From Parachlorella kessleri (Eukaryota > Chlorophyta > Trebouxiophyceae > Chlorellales > Chlorellaceae), in NCBI GenBank assembly GCA_001598975.1, contig BBXU01001554.1, positions 1 through 41,435 on the forward strand: 41,435 nucleotides of DNA, given 5' to 3'. The notes under the pieces are model-generated. The model did not search any database, was not told the DNA's origin, and saw only the letters and a list, made by a program, of their open reading frames with translations. Made by a program: the position numbers and the translations under genes. Position 1 is the stretch's first letter, and each line of letters starts with the position of its first letter. Below are positions 33,075 to 41,435 of the stretch, in pieces.

Positions 33075-36000
33075 TCAGCTCCACTGAGGCTTGAAACGGC
33101 GTCCAAGCCAATTGAACAGCACTGTGACCAGGGCAGCCAGGCCCGTAGCAGCAGCTGCCACCACCGCATCATCCCGCCGCACTTGGGCTTCGATCTGCGG
33201 CCAGTTCACAGACTAAAAAGAGCGCTGGGCACTCCAACAGGACTGGACTATCAAGTTTTCACAACGCCCTCTGACGCTGCAGGCAGAGTACACCTCGCTA
33301 GCGAAGACTACTGAGGGTGATAGTACAGTGCCTGCGTCCAAGCCAATTGAACAGCACTGTGACCAGGGCAGCCAGGCCCGTAGCAGCAGCTGCCACCACC
33401 GCATCATCCCGCCGCACTTGGGCTTCGATCTGCGGCCAGTTGACAGACTAAAAAGAGCGCTGGGCACTCCAACAGGACTGGACTATCAAGTTTTCACAAC
33501 GCCCTCTGACGCTGCAGGCAGAGTACACCTCGCTAGCGAAGACTACTGAGGGTGATAGTACAGTACCTGCTGCACAGTATTCAAAACATTACCACAATGG
33601 CACCGAAACCCTGCTGAACAGGCTGTTCCCAAGCACAGCCCTTGAACCCCGTGGATCTACTCGATACCCGTGCACGCAAGCTGCTTGCACCTTGCCGCCT
33701 GGCGCACCTTGCTATACCTCACAGCCCTGCGCTCGCTGTCGACGGGCGCTGCCTGCGGCTCCACGTCCCGCCTGCTGCGCACGCTCCGCCACCGCAGCAG
33801 GTGCCGCGCCCTGCTGGCAACCACAGCCGACAGGTACAGAGGGTCCAGCCGACCCAGCCGGCCGCGGCCCCGCCGGCGGACAGACTCTGCGTCAAGGCGC
33901 ACCAGCGCCTGCAGCACAGCAGTAGGGGCAAACATCTCACTGGCACTGGCATGCACTTCTCCCGCATCTTGCCACTCTTGCACGGAGGCTGTTTGCACAG
34001 TCCAGACAGCAAAAGTGGCGACATGCAGCGCACATGTTGACGGCCACACAACGCACCACAGCAAGCAGTCCCCGCACGCATTCCACAGATCGCTGTACAT
34101 AAGCACACTGTACCCGTAGAGCGGCCGCACATGCAGGGTGCCCCTCTTTTCAAAAGGGTAGGAGGCAAGCATTTTGGGTTCCCTCATAACAGCTGGCCTC
34201 CCGCCTCACCTGTGCATCAGCCAGCCGAGCAGCTGACCACTGCTCCGGCAGGGCCGCCAGGTTACCCTGCACTTGCTGCAGCACCTGCACCCAGGAAGTA
34301 GCCTGCTGGAGGCAGCGCGCACCCACGCAGCAGCTACCCAGAAAGGCAAGCGTAGCACACAGCCAGCCACTAGTTAATGCTAATTTGAATAGCACCAGAC
34401 CACGTTTTGTGTTGCGGGCGTACTTCAACAGCAATGTTGCGAGAGACCTGCAGGGGTACTGCAGCAGCCCATGGATGGCATGGGGCACAGGCATTGGCAA
34501 GATCAGCTCACAAGGCAGACACAGGGCGCGCACCCATGCCAGCACATGGGCTGCCAGAAGCATACCTGGTACAAGATGCCTGCATCCTCGACATCAGCAT
34601 TGAGCCCGTTTCCCACATTGGGGCAGATCGCATGCGCAGCACTGCCCAGCAGGACCATGGAGGGACCGTGCAAAGACGAGCACAGCACCCGATGGCCGCT
34701 TTCCTGGAGAGGGCTGGCTACCAGCTGCTGCGCCACCTGCGCCCACGGGGCAAGTACAGAACCAGTGAAGGGCGTCAAACCAGCGCTTATCGACCAACCA
34801 CTTCAATGGCACGGAGCATACTGCAGTTTATTTTATATTGGTCAGAAGCATGTGGTGTTACATGAGCAAGCTGACATGGCTTGAGGGTTCCTACGGGCCT
34901 CCAGTCAAGTCTAGCACAAGTTGGCCAGCCCCCCTGTTACTTGCAAAGTGGCAAGCACACACACCAACATTCCCCAAAAGCTGACTACCCGGCACTCACA
35001 GCTCTCCAGCTGTAGCACCTTGGTGGGGGCCTCTGCGACCAGTCTGCCAATGTCCTCTCTGCCCTGCCAGCTGCATATCACCGGGCCTGATACCAAAAGA
35101 CACGCAGGCCAGCCCCTGCTTGCCAAAGGAGCAGCCCTTGCACCAGAAAGCAGGCTGGGCGCCTCACCTGTGCCGCAAAGTCCCGCGGTAGCGCCGGGTA
35201 CTCCTGCACCAGCAGCGCTTGGTAGTCTGCTGCCTCCACAAGCTCCCTCCAGCTAGCAGGGGCCATGCTCAGGTGGCCCCTCACTCTCAGCCCTCCAGAG
35301 CGCGCGTCGGGGACCAGAAACAGTGAGCCGCCATAGCGGGAGCGGGCGGCTGCTAGCGTCCACATGGCACAGCCGCCGCTGGAGCTCACCATGGGAAGCT
35401 CAGCTGCAGCATTGGAAAGTGATGCACATGAGATTTGTAGTTTTGGGGGGCCCAGACATGACACAACAACAACATGGATGGCTTGGGAGAGAGGCTTCCC
35501 TGCTCCCACACCCAACCCCCCTCCCCTGAGCTCTCCTCTTCCATGATAGCGGACACCTGCTCTGATGCAAATCCTCAGCGACAAGCCGCCAGGCTGCTCT
35601 TGCACGTTGCATTCAGAGCCCCGCTTTGCCAACATGCGTGATGCCCAGCCCTGCTCACCATGGGCATCCACCGTGAACTCCTTGTGCTGCAGAGGCACTG
35701 CCGTCACAGTCGACGTGAAGTCAGAAAGCTGCTGCTCGGCTGCCTGGCGCACCTGCGCAAATGAGCAGCAGGCTGACTTGCTGCCAGCAACACTGCACGG
35801 GTCCAGCCCAGGGACAGCAGCTTGGACTGCAGCAGGCACACTGGGGCACCTGGACATCAAGCCGGAAGGGCAGGGTACGCAACATCGCAGCTTTTTTCCT
35901 TGCTGTGGAAGAACCAGACCCAGCCAAGCCCGTAATGCCTCTACCTTGCTGTTCCAGTCATCTGCCCCCACGAGCAAGTCGTACTGGACCTCCTCTTCCT

Positions 36001-36719
36001 CCTCCTCCCCGGGCCCCTCCCCCGCCTCCTGGCCTTGCTGGGGCTGCTGCTCCACATCCGGCTGCTGCAGCCCGCATTCGCGGTCCCCGTGTGTGTAACG
36101 CCTTTCTCGCTCCTGCCAGTGGCTGCTGCCAGAGCTGGTGCTGCCCTTGCGCCGCCGCACCCACAGCCGCCGGTCGGCCAAGTCTATGCGGGTGGCTGCC
36201 GTCCCCCAATGCAGCGCTACCCTGCCCTGCAGCTGCTCTGCCGCCCTGGCAAAGGCCCGCACGAAGGCCGTCTCAGGACCGCCAAGGCACATGGTGTGGC
36301 TGACTCTTGAGTCCGGCAGGCTGCCAGACGCCTGAACAATGGCGGTATACTGCAGGATGCCCGTGTCGGGGCCAAGGAGGTCTGAGAGAGGGACGCCTGC
36401 CTGCGCAGCAGCAGCCTGCAGGTCAGGGGCGGTTGGTGAAGCAGTCCAGCTGTCAGGTGACCGAGCATCACACCTCTGTAGCCCAACTTCCATACGCTCA
36501 GGCTTGCTCTTGCCGTCGCACCTCCACTACCGCTTTAAGGCCCCGTGCAGACAGCAGGGAGAACCACATCCGCTCCAGCCAAGCAGCCTGGTCCTCGACA
36601 TCTGATGGGAACGGCCGCTCGTCATACACATCGACATACATGCCAGCGCGGCCCAAGTAAATTGCAGACACTAGCCCTGCTGAGCCAGCCCCAAGGACGA
36701 CAGCACGAACTCTCGGCAT
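33075..36719 (-). CDS. FAD-dependent monooxygenase with C-terminal membrane anchor
   Basis: Flavoprotein hydroxylase resembling kynurenine 3-monooxygenase-type enzymes; the substrate is unknown. Exons: 36522-36719, 35945-36475, 35659-35752, 35168-35403, 35000-35063, 34566-34717, 34210-34302, 33708-33908, then 33075-33194 (562 residues) or the duplicate 33298-33429. Phases close throughout. The N-terminal FAD fold is clear: VVLGAGSAGLVSAIYLGRAG (GxGxxG at residues 10-15). YDLLVGADDWNSKVRQ matches the DG-motif region. The later motif reads VLLGSAAHAICPNVGNGLNA where the family usually has GDAAH, so the flavin-contacting Asp is Ser at about residue 400. A Glu/Gln-rich insert precedes the DG motif. 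The last exon encodes a hydrophobic helix (VVAAAATGLAALVTVLFNWL) with basic flanks, suggesting an outer-membrane-type tail anchor. The first intron is only 46 nt. Confidence 0.78.
33099..33333. repeat. 235-bp tandem repeat, copy 1
   Basis: Copy 1 of a head-to-tail duplication, differing from 33334-33568 at about two positions by eye. It contains most of the terminal exon of the monooxygenase gene with its acceptor; the stop codon used with this copy (33075-33077) lies just outside the repeat. Confidence 0.95.
33334..33568. repeat. 235-bp tandem repeat, copy 2
   Basis: Almost identical to copy 1 and first in the transcript, since the gene is on the minus strand. The exon acceptor at 33430 is intact. 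Reading through its end into copy 1 gives a different short tail ending at a TAG at 33298-33300. Confidence 0.95.
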
Positions 36720-37215
36720 TGCTCTTCTGGCTGGCTTTTATGGGATTGGGGTGTTAGCTTCGTCACATGCCAGGCATGCTGCATTACTGACGGCACGCTT
36801 CCCCACCCTTCAATATGCAAGCCCCGACGTGCTGGTCTAAAATAATTGCCAGGTATGGAAAAGCGCAGACACCTTCGGAACTCATGCTGGAGTCACTTCC
36901 GGTTGCGCACGTGATGTTAGTCACGTCCGCTTTCATCGTATTTTCTACAACGTCCACGACAGCCGAGAACTGGTGGGCTTCGCTATTAACTGCCCTGCAG
37001 CTTCGCGCCGCCATACCATCGCCAGTACCGTCACAGCACCTACTGCTGGGCCCCAGCAGCAGACTCTACATTCGGCTGGGTGGAATAGTGTTGTAGAAGC
37101 CTGAGTGATGTAGCAAAACACGCGCACGGTGGCTGTCAGCTGGTGTTTTCGGCTCCGAGGCTATATAGAGCTGCTGCCGCTCGGCTGGTACGGAGGTTGA
37201 GCGCGGTCGTGGGAC
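36720..37215. promoter_or_regulatory. Bidirectional promoter of the monooxygenase and hypothetical membrane-protein genes
   Basis: 496 bp between divergent start codons. CTATATAG at 37161-37168, about 50 bp before the plus-strand ATG, is a good TATA box candidate for the rightward gene. No TATA was noted for the leftward gene. Confidence 0.45.
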
Positions 37216-38595
37216 ATGAAGTATATGTTTGAGATAGTGCTCTATCCCAAAAAAGAAAATTGGCGCACAACCAGGGCCGCCTCGGGGCCGCCCCGGAGCA
37301 TTGTGGTCAGCTCACGAGAGCAGCTCCCGCCAAGGACCCATGTCAGCACCCCATGGATGGACGACTGGCAGTAAGGTACAAATCAGGCAGCCATATATGT
37401 ACTGATTGAAACGGTTATAAGCTTATGTGGACTAGGAAAGACGGCTCATGAGCCTTCTTGTGCGTGGTTGGGCGTGGTGTGCAGCCCTCATAGCAGCCCT
37501 GTTGCTAGGTACTGCTGCAGTGCTTGGCATTTCAGCCGCCTTGGCAGGCTGTTACCGGCCCATAGATGTCGTCCCATGGATCCCCGTTCAGAGCGACAGT
37601 GAGTAAAACATGCTACCAGGGGAGCTGCATGCTGTATGCTGCAACACCTGACCTGCTGCATTCCTGCTAGAATCTCAAAAGCTTGAAACATTTCCGGTCC
37701 TCATCCTTTTCAGGGCACGGGCTATTCACTGATTGGCATGTTGCTGTATTTATGTCAGCGAGCATGCCAATGCTTGCCACTTCACCGTCCACTGGCACCG
37801 CCAGTGCTTGCAGGCCAGGAGACTCGCTGCGTTGTTGGCATACTTGTGATGATGCTCCTAAGCCTTTTGTCCTTGGCGATCATCATGCTGTGGGCAAAGC
37901 GGCAAGGAGAGGAGGTGTCAGGTGCTGGCTGATTAGCTACAACTGCGCAAGGCTTCGTCTGTTGAACTGTTGTGATCGCATGTACGGTGACATGCCGCTG
38001 CTCAGCATGGCTATGCCGCCTGCCATAAGTGGACGTGGTGGCACCTAGTGCGCCCTGTCAGGATGGGGAACCGACCCTAGCTGGGCGTTGTGAAAACTTC
38101 TAGAAGGGTCTCAGGCATTGCCCCTTGGAGCAACTCCTGAAACCCAGGTGGGATGAGTGCTGTGACCACCACACCCCGCCCTACCTTGCTGTTGCCTGGT
38201 TCCAGGGAATACAGATATCATCTTGGCGGATGGACTCTGCAGAATTGTCATAGAGCCGGGGAATGAAATTCACCTTGCACAAGCCCAGCAGCTCAATGGC
38301 AAACCTTCTGCGGCTGCAAGAGGTGCTGGCCCTGTAGAGCGCCCAGAGAGGCTGGGACTTGAGCTTATGTTGTTCCCATATTGGTAAACATGGGTAAGGG
38401 GTTTTGTGGGACATGTTGCTGACTACCGGCACGGTTGTTTAGGGTTGCTTTCATTTCCTAGCACTGTCACAGGGCTTCCGCTTGTTGAACCTGCCAGCAT
38501 TGTGGTTGGTTGGAGGGCTGCAGGTGGTATACACACAAAGCATGGAACATTGGAGCAGTTATTTTCTACGACAGCGTGTGCAGGTGGCAGTATGA
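37216..38595 (+). CDS. Hypothetical single-pass membrane protein
   Basis: Not a family I recognise. Best chain: 37216-37370, 37441-37598, an exon from 38206 to about 38330 (donor uncertain), and 38473-38595. The first exon starts MKYMFEIVLYPKKENWRTTR. Splicing in phase 2 leads to SLLVRGWAWCAALIAALLLG, a clear membrane helix, then YRPIDVVPWIPVQSD. Phase 1 then joins NTDIILADGLCRIVIEPGNE, and a hydrophobic tail LLNLPALWLVGGLQVVY precedes the stop. Support: a TATA-like box 50 bp upstream, and TGTAA at 38610-38614, 15 nt after the stop. Weak points: the acceptor before 37441 is pyrimidine-poor, and the exon from 38206 could instead run to a TAA at 38385. Intron 37599-38205 also holds a strong acceptor followed by an open hydrophobic frame (to 37932), a possible alternative exon. 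Confidence 0.4.
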
Positions 38596-39220
38596 AAACA
38601 CAAGCACACTGTAAGTAGCTAGGAGGCAACATGCAGAGCAAGAGAGAAGCAAAAATGTCGCTGCATGCGGTTGAGCAAAAAGCCACCGAAGAAGCAGGGA
38701 TCAAAGGTGCAGCAACGGTACCGGATGCCTTAGCAGCCCTTCCATTTCAATGCAAATGAAGTGGTAGCACACAGAGCAAAAGCACTTTGTCTGTTAAGAG
38801 AAGTTGCAGTCCTGGAAGACCCAATGATGGTGATGTCCGCTACACATAGGGAGCCCTAATGGGGGCCATTCTTTCATGGTAAGCAAAGCCAGTGCGTGGA
38901 ACAGTGTTGGCATTCAAGACATGTGCCTTGGCGCAGCCACGAATGCGTGGCACAGCAACAGCAGTCGCAATAGTTGCCTGCAGTGTGGAAGCTGCAATGT
39001 GTATGCTACTGGCAAAAATCACTTCTTGAGGTGCGGTGTCTACGAACCACAACCAGGGCATCCCACAGCCCACGCCACCACGTCCAGAGGCTGATGGAAG
39101 GGAGGCTGGCGCCAGCTGGCTGGCTTCGCTGGACCATGCATGGCCCATGTGAAAGCTTGGCAGGCAGCCGCTCCCGGCCAAGCCTCCACACTAAGCAGAG
39201 CAGCAGAGGACCTTCCCAGA
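38596..39220. other. Convergent intergenic region
   Basis: Lies between the hypothetical membrane-protein gene and the phosphodiesterase gene. TGTAA at 38610-38614 is the plus-gene candidate poly(A) signal. No clear minus-strand signal or coding exon was seen. Confidence 0.4.
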
Positions 39221-41223
39221 TCATGAGGTGGGCTTCTGGTACAGCTTGCCGTGGAGGTAGCGGTGCAGGGTGCCGGCATAGTCGGTGAAGGCACCGTCAA
39301 TCCCGAGCTCTGCACGCAGTGGGACAGCAAAGGCAAGGTCATGCAGTCAACTCACACCCGCATGCTGCTGCTGGGTGCTCCTAGGGGAGCCTGCTGGCAA
39401 GCTGCACTGGCGCGGACCGTGCACAGGGGGCGTGTGGGATCTGCAGGTGTCATGCGGACCTGGCAAGGCGGGTGCTTGTACCGACAGGGCAGAGGGCCGC
39501 AGCATCCCACATAGCATCCCAAGGAGCGAGGCTGTTAGCTTGGGGCGCTGGCCACTCCAGGCCACACCGCAAGCTGTAAGCAAAGTGACACGCCGCCCAC
39601 CTGAGAAGTGTAGGTCATACTCCTTGTTGATGTCAGTCTCATAGTCCCATGCCAGATAGCTGCAGGCAAGTAGGCAACAAGGTCAGGCTTTCACTGTATA
39701 TTGGACCAAGACTCAAATTGGAAAAGCAGAGAAGGTGCTGCCTTGGGGCACACGGTGTGCTGCCTGCTGGGTCGAACAGTGGGAGGATATGCGGCCAGAA
39801 GGGGTGCTGTGGGGTCGGTGCTGGGTTGTAGTAACTCGGTGCAGGCAAGGGGCGTGCAGCACCGCTGCCTTGCGCCACTGCTGAAAGCACAGGACACGGT
39901 ACGTAGACACTGCCACAGCTGCCAGCGGCCACCCTGTTAGAAGGTTTTGAAACAGCCCTAACATGGCCCTGCACAGTCCCTGCCCTCCATTGCACCTAGC
40001 AGGGCGGTTGCCAAGCAGCTCGTTGCATCCTTCTCCCCGGTCACAATGTAGGAGGCAGGTCCACCGCCGGAAATGGCTCACCTCTGCTCGTTCCTGAAGG
40101 TGTAGGGGTGCAGCTGCAGGCCTGCCGCGTGTGCGTTCTCCACGAAGTCGGCGTCGATGCTCTCAATGTAGTTGGAGGCATTTACCACGACATATGAACC
40201 CTTCCAGGGGCCAATGCCCTTGGCGTAGGTGGCAATCTGCAGAGCAGCAGAGGTGCGGTCGCACTGGTCGGTACTACCACCCACACAGCGCGCAACCCAG
40301 CAAGCCTACCTAGGAAATGGTGTGGGGCATGCCATGAAGAAGGGGGTATTTACATGTGTGGTCCTTGGGCACAGTACTCCCCAGCTGATTGCTGGCCCCG
40401 CTGCGGGGGCCTCTCGGCAGCATGTTTGTGTGGCGGTGCGCTGCTGGACTTGTCTAGGCTGCCTATGCAAAAGGCCAGGGCGAAAGGATTTAGGTGCTAG
40501 GGGGTGACCCCTCCTTGTTGTCCTGTTGCAACGCCATGCAGAAGATAGTGCCCACACTTTCTTGAAGACACAGCCTTCCGCCCAATGTCGAGACCGGCAA
40601 CAGACCCCCTTGAAGCTGCATCCACCGTGAAGTACCAGTCCTCTACAAGTACCAGGCACAATGAGGCCGTCCCACCGTCCGGTACATGTCAGCCTCACGT
40701 ACCCGGGTACATCGGAACTGTCCCACCTTCGGGTCACGACCAAAAGTCCTAGCTCACCTCTTTAAGGCCGTCAGGCGTGGCCAGGTCCCCGTAGGTCACG
40801 CTGTCGTAGGGCACAGGCTGCAGGGTAGCACAGCACAGCAGAGCACAGCAGGATGAGTTTCAACTGTTTGACAAAGTGGGTTGCTCGGCTGGTGTTGCTG
40901 ACAGCAAGGCAGGGAGGTGTGGCTTGGTGCGAGCAGCACATACATCCCTGGAGCAGCTGGCTTTGGTGATCCTGGACAACACCTTGACTCAGGCTCCAGA
41001 GCCAAAAGGTACCATTAGAAGCCAGCTGTCTGCCAGCAGTCATGCTTTGCTTGGGTTGCTGGCCATTGGCTACTCGTTGGCATAGCACACAAGCCATAGC
41101 TTGCTGGCTATCCATACCCAGCGCTTTCCCCTAGTTGGTTAGCCCACTCACCAGGTCCCACTCGTCCATAAGCTGGATCAGAGGGATGCTGGTCTTGCTC
41201 TTCAGGTCCATGAGGTTCTTGCG
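39221..41223 (-). CDS. Glycerophosphodiester phosphodiesterase (5' partial)
   Basis: GDPD-family enzyme that hydrolyses glycerophosphodiesters to glycerol-3-phosphate and an alcohol, used in phosphate and membrane-lipid recycling. Visible exons: 41152-41223, 40758-40817, 40082-40236, 39601-39659, 39221-39309; phases close and end in TGA. The encoded C-terminal half contains KSKTSIPLIQLMDEWDL, VTYGDLATPDGLKE, IATYAKGIGPWKGSYV, AHAAGLQLHPYTFRNE and ELGIDGAFTDYAGTL, in the order found in plant and bacterial GlpQ-type enzymes. The catalytic HRG and the metal-binding Glu residues of the N-terminal half lie beyond the right edge. No further exon was found in 41224-41435. The family often carries a secretion signal, which cannot be judged here. 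Confidence 0.88.
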
Positions 41224-41435
41224 CTGCAGCAAAGCGGGCACAGCAGCTTTATGTACACACTGACGACACCGGAGGGCAGTTGCTTGGGTACCAACAGCCG
41301 CATCCGCAGGGGAGCCGCAATCATGCCCACCCTATAAGATTGGCTGGCAGGCATACCGCTGTACAAGCCCATTGCACCATCTCATGCAGCAGCAGCTGTA
41401 CTGTGGCTTAGGCTGCTTAGTGGCACTGTAAGAGG
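41224..41435. other. Intron sequence of the phosphodiesterase gene up to the window edge
   Basis: Lies upstream, on the minus strand, of the first visible GDPD exon. I see no exon here; upstream exons with the HRG motif must lie outside the window. Confidence 0.6.

Noticed and set aside
36784..37014. 77-codon minus-strand frame in the divergent promoter
   Set aside because: No splice, homology or compositional support, and it lies where the two divergent promoters must be.
40640..40745. GTCCCACC(T/G)TC and TACCCGGGTAC repeats in a phosphodiesterase intron
   Set aside because: A short palindrome and two 8-10-bp direct repeats only; no boundaries of a mobile element are visible.

Overview
This window looks like nuclear DNA of a green alga (core Chlorophyta). 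The protein genes are split into many short exons joined by GT-AG introns whose acceptors are almost always CTGCAG|G. Coding exons are GC-rich with long CAG/GCN (Gln/Ala) tracts, TGTAA-type polyadenylation signals follow several genes, and the recognisable proteins resemble plant and algal families. There is no bacterial operon structure, CRISPR array, rRNA or phage gene. All exon models were spliced by eye from splice-site and reading-frame continuity and are not backed by transcripts; for most genes every intron phase closes exactly.

Layout, left to right. (1) <67-2705, minus: peroxisomal-type 2,4-dienoyl-CoA reductase, 3' end off the left edge, with a MITE-like element in an intron. (2) 3359-12936, minus: an 18-exon nuclear protein of about 1206 aa with three Myb/SANT repeats, a forkhead/H15-like winged helix and a Gln/Ala-rich tail. 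(3) 14248-15408, minus: F-box/LRR protein, divergent from (4) 15612-17727, plus: an RS-repeat, probably splicing-related protein. (5) 18451-20610, plus: RING-H2 plus von Willebrand A protein. (6) 21275-24442, minus: F-box protein, divergent from (7) 24837-28052, plus: class-3 lipase, probably plastid-targeted. (8) 29638-31561, minus: lipoate-protein ligase A-like protein. (9) 33075-36719, minus: membrane-anchored FAD monooxygenase, with a possible small gene just downstream. (10) 37216-38595, plus: hypothetical membrane protein. (11) 39221->41223, minus: glycerophosphodiester phosphodiesterase, 5' end off the right edge.

The genes do not form a single pathway. Loose themes are lipid metabolism (dienoyl-CoA reductase, lipase, glycerophosphodiesterase), protein turnover (two F-box proteins, RING-vWA) and lipoylation.

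The most unusual signal is recurrent local duplication of exons. Three of the eleven main genes (RS protein, second F-box protein, FAD monooxygenase) carry a tandem copy of part or all of an exon next to the real one. Two copies have acquired an in-frame TAG and look like decoy or poison exons. The third would give the monooxygenase two alternative C-terminal membrane tails. The SANT gene shows the older form of the same process: each SANT repeat is a two-exon cassette bounded by phase-1 introns.
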